Assembly: GCF_001310085.1 (NCBI RefSeq)
Contig: NZ_CP012643.1
Coordinates: 713,001 to 777,000, forward strand
Source of the DNA: Rufibacter tibetensis
Lineage (GTDB): Bacteria; Bacteroidota; Bacteroidia; Cytophagales; Hymenobacteraceae
DNA length: 64,000 nt
Reading direction: 5' to 3'
Shown: positions 28,541 to 36,902 of the stretch, one piece after another
Layout: every line of letters begins with the position of its first letter
Position numbering within the stretch: position 1 is the first letter of the stretch
Notes under the pieces: model-generated
What the model saw: only the letters and a program-made list of their open reading frames with translations
Told to the model about the DNA's origin: nothing
The model's database searches: none
Translations under genes and position numbers: made by a program

Positions 28541-29176
28541 ATGAATAAGAAACAAATACACAACCTGATCATATTAGACGAAAGCGGCTCTATGGAGTCC
28601 ATTAAACAGGCAACCATCAGTGGTTTCAATGAATTGGTCCAGACAATCAAGGGCTCCACAGAACTCTACCCGGACCAGGAACACTTTATCTCCCTTACCA
28701 CATTTAATGGCTTGGGCATAAACACAAAACTGTCCAGGCAACCGGTAGCGGACCTGGAGCAAATAGACGAACGAATCTACCAACCCAACTCCCTTACCCC
28801 TCTGCTAGATGCCATTGGCCAAAGTGTCATAAAACTTAAGTATGAGCTGGATGAGAAAAGAGAGCATAACGTACTGGTGACCATCCTGACCGACGGGGAG
28901 GAAAATGCATCGAAAGAGTTCTCAGGCGAACAGGTCAGAAGGATTATTGAAGAGCAGAAAAAGCTGGGCTGGACCTTTACCTATATCGGGGCCAACCATG
29001 ATGTGGTGAAAACGGCCTCCTCCATCTCTATCACCAACACGATGGTCTTTGAATCAACCGTAAAGGGAACAAAAAAAATGTTCGAAAAGGAAAGATCTTC
29101 CCGCTTGTCATGGCTTAAAAAACTGGACGACAATGAAGATGCCCAGCAGAACTACTATGATGAGGAGAGTAAATAG
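28541..29176 (+). CDS. von Willebrand factor A domain protein
   Basis: This 211-aa protein is a single vWA domain. The metal-ion-dependent adhesion site is visible as ILDESGSM near residue 11 (DxSxS), the Thr of SLTPLLDAIG near 82, and the Asp of ILTDGEEN near 113. There is no signal peptide, so it acts in the cytoplasm, where such domains bind partner proteins through a divalent metal. A clear paralogue lies 0.7 kb downstream on the opposite strand (29859-30491), with the same length and motifs. No MoxR-type AAA+ partner is present in the window. Confidence 0.88.
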   Translation: MNKKQIHNLIILDESGSMESIKQATISGFNELVQTIKGSTELYPDQEHFISLTTFNGLGINTKLSRQPVADLEQIDERIYQPNSLTPLLDAIGQSVIKLKYELDEKREHNVLVTILTDGEENASKEFSGEQVRRIIEEQKKLGWTFTYIGANHDVVKTASSISITNTMVFESTVKGTKKMFEKERSSRLSWLKKLDDNEDAQQNYYDEESK

Positions 29177-29318
29177 GAAACTACTTCTTTTAAACAGTAT
29201 TTGCCCGGCCTCCAGTAAGATCAAACTAATGTGGTCTTATTTTGACCTACCAAGGCTACTCCTGATAGCCTGGCACCTGCATAAGATATATAAGTCCATT
29301 TCAATAAAACAGTAATCT

Positions 29319-29465
29319 ATGAAAACCTACGAAGCAAGAATCACTCCCCGGGGAACACAACCATTCACGATCAGAGTCAACGCGGTTAATTCATTTGAAG
29401 CAAAGTGGATGATGGAAGGACAATTCCCCGGAGCTTTGATACAGTTCTTTAAAGAGATCAGGTAG
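29319..29465 (+). CDS. small conserved-looking protein, 48 aa
   Basis: The frame starts MKTYEARITPRGTQPFTIRV, continues with VNSFEAKWMMEGQF, and ends FFKEIR before a TAG at 29463-29465. The composition, with beta-strand-like alternation and a closing aromatic helix, looks coding and not random. It lies 142 bp after the vWA gene on the same strand, and a strong terminator follows at 29556, consistent with a real transcript. I cannot name the family; short proteins of this style occur in Bacteroidota mobile regions. Confidence 0.6.
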   Translation: MKTYEARITPRGTQPFTIRVNAVNSFEAKWMMEGQFPGALIQFFKEIR

Positions 29466-29555
29466 ATATAAAGGACTCAAACTCCTTTATGGTACTGTCA
29501 TGTTCCTTATATGAAAACAGGAGCTAAACCGCCAGGGTACTCAGAACATATCTTC

Positions 29556-29587
29556 ACAAAGGCAGGCATGACCTGCCTTTGTTTCTT
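29556..29587 (+). terminator. strong rho-independent terminator
   Basis: Perfect 11-base arms ACAAAGGCAGG (29556-29566) and CCTGCCTTTGT (29572-29582) with a 5-base loop, then TTCTT. It ends the vWA/48-aa transcript. Confidence 0.8.
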
Positions 29588-29802
29588 GTCAAATCAATGT
29601 CATGGCAACAAAAGGGTAATGGGAGACCGGAAGGGAATTCACGGCACCGCCTCACCAAGGCACAGGAAACAAATGAGTGGAACTCCTAAAGGAACCGCTA
29701 CCATGCAAACGAACAAAGTAATAATTACAATTACATTGAAATTTCACTTTACCACTTCCGCGTAAAGGTTTCCTGCAGCCCCGACCTGCAATCCTACAGG
29801 AG

Positions 29803-29836
29803 AAAGGCCATATTGCTTTGGTGCAATATGGCCTTT
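29803..29836. terminator. bidirectional terminator between convergent genes
   Basis: Perfect 14-base arms (29803-29816 and 29823-29836, beginning AAAGGCC and ending GGCCTTT) enclose a 6-base loop; both flanks provide A or T tracts. It lies 23 bp beyond the stop of the leftward vWA gene (29859). The rest of the 29466-29858 gap shows no gene I support. Confidence 0.75.
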
Positions 29837-29858
29837 CCCTTAAGTTTAAAACATCCCC

Positions 29859-30491
29859 TTATTGACCCTGGTCGCTCTCATCATAATACCCGCTGCTTAT
29901 GTCCTCATTTTCATTGAGCTTCCTTAGATACTCCATACGCGAGGTTCTCTCCTTTGAGAATATCTCTGCCGTACCCTCTGAGGTTGCTTTGAAGGTGATA
30001 GAGTTAGTGATTGAAATAGAGGTGGCGACATGCTCCACATCATGGTTGGCCCCGATATAGGTGAAGGTCCAGCCTTTCTGCTTCTGCTCATCTATCAGGC
30101 GCTTCACCTGGGTCCCCGTATACTCCCGAGAAGCATTCTCCCTTCCATCGGTTAGGATCGTGACCAATACATTCGTATCGGCCAGATCCCCTAAGTCATC
30201 CCTGAGTTTTGTAACACTGGTACCAATAGCATCAAACAGGGGAGTTTGGGCATGGGGCCGGTAGATCTTTCCATCAATCTCCTTTAGTCCCTTCACAGGT
30301 AATTTATACAACCTGGGCTTTATGCCTTCCCCGTTAAAGGTAAACAGCGAAATGAAATGCTCCTGCTCGGGGAACCTTTCTTTCATTCCTTTCAGGGTTT
30401 GCACCAGTTCATTGAAACCGCTGATGGTTTCCTTTTTGATTGAATTCATGGAACCACTTTCGTCCAGGATAATTAAATTGTGTATTTGCAT
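29859..30491 (-). CDS. von Willebrand factor A domain protein, paralogue
   Basis: This 210-aa single-domain vWA protein has an intact metal site: ILDESGSM near residue 9, the Thr in AQTPLFDAIG near 81, and the Asp in ILTDGREN near 112. It is closely similar along its whole length to the protein encoded at 28541-29176 (shared segments include ETISGFNELVQTL versus ATISGFNELVQTI, and GWTFTYIGANHDV in both). The pair is convergent and diverged at the nucleotide level, so the duplication is not recent. It may be the last gene of the leftward operon starting at 35363, although the gap to the previous gene is 163 bp. Confidence 0.88.
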   Translation of the reverse strand: MQIHNLIILDESGSMNSIKKETISGFNELVQTLKGMKERFPEQEHFISLFTFNGEGIKPRLYKLPVKGLKEIDGKIYRPHAQTPLFDAIGTSVTKLRDDLGDLADTNVLVTILTDGRENASREYTGTQVKRLIDEQKQKGWTFTYIGANHDVEHVATSISITNSITFKATSEGTAEIFSKERTSRMEYLRKLNENEDISSGYYDESDQGQ

Positions 30492-30654
30492 ATAGATATA
30501 ATTTAGTGACGTTTATAAAAATCAAATAAAACAGAGGGCGTAAATGAAAACCGGTACCAAGGGGGCTTACCCCAAGTGAGTCCAGACGTGCCTTTCAGCC
30601 CCCTGCACACGGGGTGAAGGGTTAGCGAGGTATTTCCAAATCCAAACGATATGA

Positions 30655-31278
30655 CTACAGTTGCCAGTGGCAGTACACAACAAAGGGGGATGGCTCCAGC
30701 ACATGTACCAGTCCATCGGGGATGCGCACTTTGAAAAGAAAGAAGTTGAGGTCCGTAACGATCCTGCTGTCTTTGGAGAAGATGATTACCTGGGACAGTA
30801 AAACACTCCCCTGCCTCTTTTCCAGGGTAAAACCGTTTACCGCGTAGGAAAGCCGCCAGTCTTTGTTCTGCCGGAAGGAAACTGCTTTTACATCTCCCGT
30901 TTTCATGCTGCCCAGGGCATGTTGCACAACCGGGGAGTTTCTCACATAACCTGGCTCCAGGTACAGATCAGTCCCTTTTCCATACAGGTAATGGTGAAGC
31001 ACCTCAGCTGCTTCAGGGTAAAATAGCCACCCCAGGCAAATCATACTGTTGTACATCACTTTGCATTGGAGCCTGTCCATAGAAGTCAAACTTCCTTTTT
31101 CCCGCCTGTCATTCATCTCACTGAAATGAACGCTTAACGCTTTGCCCATCTCTTTGCCAAACAGGAACAGGAGAAACAGGGAAACGGAAACAACCAGCAA
31201 TAATTTTCTCAGGTATCTCAAGACAAATGATGTTAAGGGTAGAGACATTTCCCTGCTAGGGAAGCTCTCAGAAGTCAA
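30655..31278 (-). CDS. uncharacterised membrane-anchored protein
   Basis: I do not recognise this 207-aa protein. A single hydrophobic segment near residues 22-43 (LRKLLLVVSVSLFLLFLFGK) suggests an N-terminal membrane anchor, with the remaining 160 residues outside the membrane and probably mostly beta-strand at the end. An alternative start at 31248 (MSLPLTSFVL) would shorten the cytoplasmic tail by ten residues. It lies downstream of the leftward operon of unknown genes with a 48-bp gap to the small gene at 31327. Confidence 0.65.
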   Translation of the reverse strand: MTSESFPSREMSLPLTSFVLRYLRKLLLVVSVSLFLLFLFGKEMGKALSVHFSEMNDRREKGSLTSMDRLQCKVMYNSMICLGWLFYPEAAEVLHHYLYGKGTDLYLEPGYVRNSPVVQHALGSMKTGDVKAVSFRQNKDWRLSYAVNGFTLEKRQGSVLLSQVIIFSKDSRIVTDLNFFLFKVRIPDGLVHVLEPSPFVVYCHWQL

Positions 31279-31326
31279 AACTCCAGATTATTAAACAACA
31301 GAATACTAAGCTCTTATACCACTACT

Positions 31327-31491
31327 TCAAAACAAACCTAGTACTCCTATGGTATGTCGCTCCTGAAAGTAAAAGCCCGATTCCGCCACCATCCCAATCT
31401 CATCCCCTTCAACCCTGCATGGCACAGCATTGCTTTTGCCGGGCAAAACAACCAAGGCTAGTGCTATCTTGTTATTTAAAATATCCTTCAT
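31327..31491 (-). CDS. small protein, 54 aa
   Basis: The minus-strand frame starts MKDILNNKIALALVVLPGKS, continues with VEGDEIGMVAESGFYFQERH and ends at a TGA at 31327-31329. The sequence has a plausible alternation of hydrophobic and charged residues, and the ATG follows an A/G-rich tract (AAGAGAAAAA) that could serve as ribosome binding site. It begins 29 bp after the stop of the 324-aa gene and ends 48 bp before the next, as expected for an operon member. No family recognised. Confidence 0.5.
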   Translation of the reverse strand: MKDILNNKIALALVVLPGKSNAVPCRVEGDEIGMVAESGFYFQERHTIGVLGLF

Positions 31492-31520
31492 TTTTTCTCT
31501 TGTGGCTTTAGGACGAATGA

Positions 31521-32495
31521 TCAGTTCAGGAGGGCTTGCAGGTCAAGGTAGCTGTTTGTGATGGCAGACACGTAGAGCAGGTGTTGCAAAGGCTGCAGCT
31601 GATGGGCCTCGTACAGGCTGTCCAGGGACTCAGCGGAGTCAGCATCTGCCGGAAGGGAGGCATACCAGGGATCAATGGTACGATTACCCTTCTGATCTTC
31701 CCTGACAAAGCCGTTGGCATGGCACCAGGCCAAATAGATCAGAAGCCTTGCCAATCGTTCATTCGAGGAGGTGTCAAAAAAGCGGCTTAGATGCCCGATT
31801 AACTTTTCTTTGATCAAAGGGGGAATGCCCTCATAGTCATAGTGCTTGTAAGCAGGTTCTCCAGGCTCCGGGACATCCGAGTTAACTACTGAACTACCCA
31901 GTAAGCTATCAAGATCCTGCTCCATCCCCTGGAGGAAAAGCCCGTTTAAAAAGTTTTCCTCCTCTAGCTCGCGGTCTGCCTCGGTCAGGTAGTCAAATGC
32001 AGTTAACTCAGATTTCGTCAAACAAGCATACTCCTCCTCAAAAAGACACCGCTGCCTGATACGGCAAGCAACCTCCTCAGGCTTTTTGCCTTTGTACTCC
32101 CTTATCTCACCGGAACGGGTTATCACTACAATCCCGGAGGGTGATAACACAAACAATCGGTTCCGCTGCCAGAAAAGGTAATCGCAGGTTTCCAGGTAAG
32201 CCCTGCCTTTCATGAATGTACCGGGATGAGAGCTAATGAAACGGGGCCTTGTTACCAATGCACCTTTCCCATCGCTTACCTGCCGGAAACATGGAACCTC
32301 CGCACACAGGGCTGGCTCGTACAGTACCCTGCTCTCAGGCATGGAGTAAATCCCAAACAAGTTGTCCTGCCTGAACCCGATCAGGTCCGGCGTGATCCGC
32401 CAAAGCTTGTTGTTGATGCAGGGAAGCACTTCAACTCCCTGATACGTCAACCCAAAATGATATCCGTTGGAGGTTACCTGGTAGTGGAGCGGCAT
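31521..32495 (-). CDS. uncharacterised 324-aa protein
   Basis: I do not recognise this family. The first 160 residues look rich in beta strands with repeated aromatic and Gly positions (for example YHFGLTYQGVEVLPCINN), which could be a propeller-like or WG-repeat-like fold, but I see no decisive repeat. The second half is helical and acidic. There is no signal peptide or membrane segment. It is part of a leftward series of small unknown genes (35363 down to about 30655) with short gaps, and follows the 128-aa gene after 68 bp. Confidence 0.65.
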   Translation of the reverse strand: MPLHYQVTSNGYHFGLTYQGVEVLPCINNKLWRITPDLIGFRQDNLFGIYSMPESRVLYEPALCAEVPCFRQVSDGKGALVTRPRFISSHPGTFMKGRAYLETCDYLFWQRNRLFVLSPSGIVVITRSGEIREYKGKKPEEVACRIRQRCLFEEEYACLTKSELTAFDYLTEADRELEEENFLNGLFLQGMEQDLDSLLGSSVVNSDVPEPGEPAYKHYDYEGIPPLIKEKLIGHLSRFFDTSSNERLARLLIYLAWCHANGFVREDQKGNRTIDPWYASLPADADSAESLDSLYEAHQLQPLQHLLYVSAITNSYLDLQALLN

Positions 32496-32563
32496 AAGCA
32501 GTTTAATTAGGTATAGGTTATTCTATAGGTGTAGTAATTAGTGGACCAGGTTGAAACCAATGG

Positions 32564-32950
32564 TCAGTACAAAAGGGAGGAAATCAGTTTTATGCCAAAG
32601 CTGTTCCTGATACTTCCCTGGCCGCCACAGTATCGGCAACCTGCTTGGGTGTTGGTTCTCCTACAATTGCAGACGGAACTCTTGATGATGACAGAACGCC
32701 ATGCCTCTTCTTCCTCTGTTGGGAGCTCAACCCGCCTTCCTTTCAGGTCAATGCCATAGTATTGCTCCAGCTGATCCACCACCACGAACTTCCCCTTTTG
32801 ATAAGGAAAAATGTGCAGGAAAGCAGGCTCCAAAGACGTACCTCCCATGTTGATGTGCATGCCGTACAGGTCTTTTACGGTGTCGTAAGTCTTGAAAAAT
32901 ATGCTCCTGCCCACAGTGTGGAGCACCTCATCTACCAGGATCATCACCAT
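32564..32950 (-). CDS. uncharacterised 128-aa protein with a CxxCxGxG-like motif
   Basis: The N-terminal 85 residues look folded (FFKTYDTVKDLYGMHINMGG then FVVVDQLEQYYGIDL). Near the C-terminus the segment VCNCRRTNTQAGCRYCGGQG contains C-x-C and then CRYCGGQG, which resembles half of a DnaJ-type zinc finger repeat (CxxCxGxG). One such unit plus the preceding Cys pair could bind one zinc. The gene starts 3 bp after the stop of the 133-aa gene upstream, so the two are co-translated. Family unknown. Confidence 0.65.
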   Translation of the reverse strand: MVMILVDEVLHTVGRSIFFKTYDTVKDLYGMHINMGGTSLEPAFLHIFPYQKGKFVVVDQLEQYYGIDLKGRRVELPTEEEEAWRSVIIKSSVCNCRRTNTQAGCRYCGGQGSIRNSFGIKLISSLLY

Positions 32951-32953
32951 AGG

Positions 32954-33355
32954 TTAAGCAACCTCCTTTTCAATTTGCAATGCTTCATAGGTCATCCTGC
33001 GCATCACATGAAGCAACCCGATCCCACGCATGAAAACCTGTATCCGATTTTCCTGCTCCAGGCTTTCGTCCTTCATCAGGTCCATCATGATTTTCATCTG
33101 GTCTTCCAGCTTACCCTTTAGCTGAGACAATACCGGCTTCATGAGCACCGCAGGCATCTTTACTGCCGTATACCCCTGCTGAAGCGCCTGAAGCAAAATC
33201 CTGGTGCACTCGCTGTGAAACCGGGCTCTTTTGCAGACATGACTGGTGCTTTCGCTATGATTAATAATCACCTCCTGCTCCTGCAGGGTTTTTAGCAGAA
33301 GCTCCTGCACCAACTCCGAATGCTCCTGGGTAAGTGTTAAAGTAATGGTGTCCAT
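32954..33355 (-). CDS. uncharacterised helical 133-aa protein
   Basis: The product is almost entirely helical, with charged, heptad-like stretches (LTQEHSELVQELLLKTLQEQ near the start, LKGKLEDQMKIMMDLMKDE near 85) suggesting a coiled-coil or helical-bundle protein. There is no signal peptide. It follows the peptidase gene after 45 bp and is followed 3 bp later by the 128-aa gene. I see no motif that gives a function. Confidence 0.65.
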   Translation of the reverse strand: MDTITLTLTQEHSELVQELLLKTLQEQEVIINHSESTSHVCKRARFHSECTRILLQALQQGYTAVKMPAVLMKPVLSQLKGKLEDQMKIMMDLMKDESLEQENRIQVFMRGIGLLHVMRRMTYEALQIEKEVA

Positions 33356-33400
33356 GTCTATGGGAATAAGAGTGAAAGAATGGTTTAAGGAAAAGAGGAA

Positions 33401-34159
33401 CTATGCCACCTGGCTATAGTTTGACGGAAGCCTGCGGTGTGTCGGCAGACTATCCCATGCAATTCTTTCAGCCGCCCTGGCTATCTCCTCAAGCAACAGG
33501 ATATCCACATATTCTTCGGAGGTATGTTCGCCCCACACCCCCGAAGACAGGTTCGTACACTCCGGGATCACATCCACGAAAACGGCTGTATCGGTAAAAA
33601 CCCCATATGGATCGGCCTGGTAGTCTAGGCCTTGGTTTGAAAACTGGTGCGAAAGCGCATCGGCAAACTGCTCGCTGCAGCAACGCCCGCCTCGCTGATG
33701 GGTAATGATGGAACCAACCTTTCTGCGGTCAAACGCAACGGCACGTTTAAACTGGGCAAAAAACGAAGCATCTGCTCTCAATGCGGCACGGCTACCCAGG
33801 CAACCTATCTCCTCCCCTACAAAAAAGTAGTAAGTGCCTGGCACACCCTTGCTGATAAGGTAAAGCAGGATGGTAACACCCGCCTTGTTGTCGCCGCCCA
33901 GGATAGTACTTCCATCTGTGCGGATGATGTTGCCCTCAAACACATGGTTCACTTTCTCATACTCGCTGGAGCAGGTATCCAGGTGGGCCGTAAAAAGAGT
34001 GGCTGACTCACCAATCCTGATGAAGTAGTTTCCGAAATCGTCTTTCTGCACACCTTCGGGCAGATAAGGTTCCAGTTGGCTCTCGTACCCATAGGGCACG
34101 GTATATTGCGTCAGGTTAAGAAAGGTGTTTTTGAAATCGAAGGGATTGGTTTTGGTCAT
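33401..34159 (-). CDS. M28/M42-like zinc aminopeptidase
   Basis: This 252-aa protein has the metal-ligand order of the M20/M28/M42 clan: TAHLDTC near residue 57 (His, with catalytic Asp), the bridging Asp in LGGDNKAGV near 88, the Glu pair GEEIGCLGS near 115, an Asp in AFDRRKVG near 140, and the last His in GVWGEHTSEEYVD near 215. It is shorter than typical M20 or M42 peptidases (340 residues or more) and lacks a dimerisation domain, so it is close to a minimal catalytic core. There is no signal peptide, so it is presumably a cytoplasmic peptidase. It sits inside an operon of unknown genes. Confidence 0.8.
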   Translation of the reverse strand: MTKTNPFDFKNTFLNLTQYTVPYGYESQLEPYLPEGVQKDDFGNYFIRIGESATLFTAHLDTCSSEYEKVNHVFEGNIIRTDGSTILGGDNKAGVTILLYLISKGVPGTYYFFVGEEIGCLGSRAALRADASFFAQFKRAVAFDRRKVGSIITHQRGGRCCSEQFADALSHQFSNQGLDYQADPYGVFTDTAVFVDVIPECTNLSSGVWGEHTSEEYVDILLLEEIARAAERIAWDSLPTHRRLPSNYSQVA

Positions 34160-34499
34160 AAATTGTTTTTAAAGGTTAGATGAAAAAATAGGCACAGGTC
34201 TTCTGGGCAGCCGACAGGAAGCCACTGAAGCAACTTTGCGAAGGCAAAGCCATAAATAGGAATTTTTCTATAGGAAACACTTCCAGCCAGGCGAAGCCCA
34301 GGAGCACGATCCAATCCTGAGGACTTTGATCACAAAGAATTTGCAATGACCGTGGAAGTACTTAATCTTAAAAGGCAACACTGAAAAACCCAGTTAACCC
34401 ATCTTACAAACCCTGCTGTTGAAGCATGATACAAAGGTAGGGCAGGCGCTCCAAACAGGGAATTTTCCGCAAGCTTGCAGGATTGATCATTTGCCCTGG
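34160..34499. other. 340-bp gap inside the leftward gene series
   Basis: No frame with a credible start spans this gap. A minus-strand open stretch ending at about 34180 (…GFAWLEVFPIEKFLF…) lacks a start codon upstream and is not called. The palindrome GCAAGCTTGC is at 34469-34478 within a 17-bp sequence (34463-34479) that recurs exactly at 45229-45245. The 5' leader of the peptidase gene would lie here if it has its own promoter. Confidence 0.4.
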
Positions 34500-35363
34500 T
34501 TACAACCGGCGGATCCTTTTCCGCATGGCATATAGCATGCCGCACATTGAGGTGATCGAATCCCCCTCCAGGACCTCATCAAGGGAGGAAATCTGCCTGG
34601 TGAACCTGACCCTGGCCCAATTGGTCCGTGCATCCATCACCCGGTGGTGGGAAAAGCCGGCTTCCATGGCAATTGCGGCAAGGTCCTTCCGGGCTTCAGT
34701 CACCATATCGTTCAGCTCGACGGCACTTCCCCCAAACACCAACCCTTGTTTCTCCCTCTCTGACAGTTCAAGCAGTATGACGGCATGTACCTGTATCATC
34801 AACTGGTAATTCACCCCCTGCTCCAGGCTGTAGGCAAGATCATGCTCCCCTTCGCTCCTGATGCCAGAGATGGCACTCACAGATCGATAGAATTCCTCCC
34901 TTAGGTTGAGGAGCCGGTAACTCTCCCTTTCTTCCAACGGTTTACCGGCCCTTATCTCTTCCACCACCTGTGACAAGGAGACCCCCAACCCTCTTGTGGG
35001 GTTAGCCTGAATAAATGCCCACATGGGATTTCGCATGCAGGAAGTGTGCAATTTCCCAACCGGGACATTTTTCACCAGCGTTTTATCTGCCAGGGAAAGC
35101 CCCAAAAACTTATAGATGGTGCCAAACATACCCGACCCGATGTACAGGGGAAGGATGGCGGGTTCAGGTGATTTCTGCAGGTATTGATGCCAGACCTCCA
35201 CGTAGGCCCCCATGAACATATTCTGCTCATACCATTGCCCTCCCAGTCTCCGCGGATTCTTTATGGTCAGTCTGCTGAAGGCATAGGGTGCATAAGCCTT
35301 GATCTCCTCCCTATGCTGCAGGACCAGCTCAATGTTGTTACTCAGTAATGACAGTTCGCCCAT
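34500..35363 (-). CDS. uncharacterised 287-aa protein, first gene of a leader-controlled operon
   Basis: I do not recognise this family. The protein is soluble and mixed alpha/beta, with several Trp and Gly-rich turns in the middle (LYIGSGMFGTIYKFLGL) and a helical C-terminal half ending in a basic tail (YAMRKRIRRL). A possible helix-turn-helix-like segment is LAAIAMEAGFSHHRVMDA near 238. It begins 8 bp after a conserved leader element and about 250 bp downstream of a well-formed Bacteroidota promoter, so it is the first gene of the leftward series reaching to about 30655. Confidence 0.7.
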   Translation of the reverse strand: MGELSLLSNNIELVLQHREEIKAYAPYAFSRLTIKNPRRLGGQWYEQNMFMGAYVEVWHQYLQKSPEPAILPLYIGSGMFGTIYKFLGLSLADKTLVKNVPVGKLHTSCMRNPMWAFIQANPTRGLGVSLSQVVEEIRAGKPLEERESYRLLNLREEFYRSVSAISGIRSEGEHDLAYSLEQGVNYQLMIQVHAVILLELSEREKQGLVFGGSAVELNDMVTEARKDLAAIAMEAGFSHHRVMDARTNWARVRFTRQISSLDEVLEGDSITSMCGMLYAMRKRIRRL

Positions 35364-35370
35364 TGATTTG

Positions 35371-35572
35371 CTTTAACGATTAAACATAGTTGACCAGGAA
35401 CCCAGACTGACAGGCTGTAAAAGCCTGCCGGGATGAGCCATGGCACTTTTAAAAGGAAAGCTTTGGGCGATGTACCGCTTACAGCTTTTTTTCGGCAGAA
35501 GCCGCGCATTGTTTTGGCACCGATGGAGCTTAAACCCGGTTGCCGTACCTAAAGGCACTCTTAATGCTTCGA
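35371..35572 (-). promoter_or_regulatory. conserved 5' leader element, copy 1
   Basis: About 200 bp are homologous to 40506-40706, including a 68-bp core identical at 35483-35550 and 40619-40686. On the minus (transcribed) strand the core folds into GGCAACCG, 14-base loop, CGGTGCC (one bulge), then CGGC-TTCT-GCCG followed by seven A. The element lies between the promoter at 35621 and the start codon at 35363. Both copies occupy the same place: the long untranslated leader of a leftward operon of unknown genes. A cis-regulatory RNA is the simplest reading. A frame of about 60 codons crosses it, but the two copies' peptides agree only over the identical DNA. Confidence 0.6.
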
Positions 35573-35620
35573 AAGAATCGTTCCCTGTGTACTTGAATAC
35601 AGAGAACTTAAATAATAATA

Positions 35621-35651
35621 CAAATATAGTGATTTAATATATATAATCAAA
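35621..35651 (-). promoter_or_regulatory. Bacteroidota-type promoter for the 35363 operon
   Basis: On the minus strand TTTG (35651-35648) is followed after 19 bases by TATATTTG (35628-35621), an exact match to the -33/-7 consensus TTTG and TAnnTTTG known for this phylum. The same pair with the same spacing precedes the second leader copy. Confidence 0.75.
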
Positions 35652-35683
35652 GTAATTTTTATAATTAATAGAGTCAAATAGTA

Positions 35684-36646
35684 TTACCCGATGAATTTAT
35701 TACTTTTTATATAGCCGGATAACACAGGTCCCCTATCCTTCAAAGAACTGACAAAGTGGTGGATCTCAGCCTCAGTGCCCAGTCTTCTGGCCTTGTTCTG
35801 TTCCAACAGGACAAGGTTACCTGCAAACTGCTCCCCCCATGCGCTACCGGCTGATGATGGATAAAGACAGCCCAACTTCTTTTTCTGCTTTGCAGCGTAC
35901 CGTACCGATTCCATGGTGCCCCCAGCCAGGTCTGTCTCCAGGACGATCACGCCTCTGCTTAGGGCGGTCTGCAGGCGTCCCCTGGCAATATAGGTGCCTC
36001 TTCTGGCCTTCTCCCCGTAAGCATACTCACTCAGCAGCAATCCCCCCTCTTCCAGGATCCTTCGGGAAAGGTTTTTATTTTCCTCAGGCAGGATATCATG
36101 CAGGCCACCGGCCATCACGGCAATGGTTGGAGCATGGCTTTCAACTGCTGCCCTGTGGGCAATAGAATCACAGCCTGCCGCAAGACCGCTGACAATGGTG
36201 AAGCCTTCCCTGGAGACCAACTGCGCCAGTTTCGGCCCTTCTTCCTGGGTGAAAGCAGAGGGTTCCTTTTTCCCCAGGATAGCGATGGCCTGGTTGTTCA
36301 ACACCTCCAGGTTTCCTTTGACATGAACCAGCAAAGGCATGTCTTCCATCAAAAGGAACGCCTTTGGGTAATCTGCATCAAAGCGGGAGATGATCCTGAT
36401 CCCGTTCTTCCCGGACAAGGCCAGGATACGTTCACTTACTTTACGCGCCACTGATATGGCTTCCAGGGAGGGCACCATACAGGTTCCGTACCGGTTATAG
36501 GCCGCCGCAAACAGGCTAACCACTCCCCTGTTTGCACTCGGGAAGCCTCTCCGGTACTCGGTTAAGAACCTGATGACTGTCTCAATGGAACGGGACGTGA
36601 TACAGGGAATATTCTCCAGAATTAATAAATCAGAGGGTTCTATCAT
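35684..36646 (-). CDS. DprA/Smf-like protein
   Basis: This 320-aa protein has the DprA Rossmann-like fold: MPLLVHVKGNLEVLN then IAILGKKEPS near residue 120 (canonical G-x-R-x-x-S here GKKEPS), the hallmark FTIVSGLAAGCDSIAHRAAV near 150-170, TIAVMAGGLHDILP near 177, LLLSEYAYG, and ALSRGVIVLETDLAGGTM near 230-247. DprA loads RecA on incoming single-stranded DNA in transformation; extra copies in accessory regions are common and may act in mobile element establishment. The C-terminal winged helix of many DprA proteins is not evident. The gene is divergent from the small Cys-rich gene at 36903. Confidence 0.85.
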   Translation of the reverse strand: MIEPSDLLILENIPCITSRSIETVIRFLTEYRRGFPSANRGVVSLFAAAYNRYGTCMVPSLEAISVARKVSERILALSGKNGIRIISRFDADYPKAFLLMEDMPLLVHVKGNLEVLNNQAIAILGKKEPSAFTQEEGPKLAQLVSREGFTIVSGLAAGCDSIAHRAAVESHAPTIAVMAGGLHDILPEENKNLSRRILEEGGLLLSEYAYGEKARRGTYIARGRLQTALSRGVIVLETDLAGGTMESVRYAAKQKKKLGCLYPSSAGSAWGEQFAGNLVLLEQNKARRLGTEAEIHHFVSSLKDRGPVLSGYIKSNKFIG

Positions 36647-36902
36647 ACGTGTTATATAGTGTTTGAAAAGGCACTCAACGGATCAACCCTACTGCATTGC
36701 GCTCCGGCGCTTGCCGGACAAAGGGGTACAGGCCATTTTACAGAAAACCACCGGGCCTGGCCACCAGTTTACCCGCAAGCTTGCCAGGCCAGTTATAACC
36801 CGGAATAATTCCAGATCTTGCGTTCACAGACATTGCTTGGTGACAGCAGCTGTCGGCCTACTACAGGCAAAGGCCTCTTCAATCCCTTGGACAAAAACCG
36901 AT

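Noticed and set aside
35373..35558. Minus-strand frame crossing leader copy 1, sharing the peptide GTATGFKLHRCQNNARLLPK with a frame at 40539-40727
   Set aside because: The shared peptide coincides with the 68-bp DNA identity, so it is no independent evidence; outside it the peptides diverge at once. A structured RNA leader explains the conservation better, though a leader peptide is not fully excluded.
36663..36902. N-terminal extension of the 97-aa Cys-rich protein
   Set aside because: It would begin 16 bp from the divergent dprA-like start, leaving no room for promoters, and the added 80 residues lack coding character.
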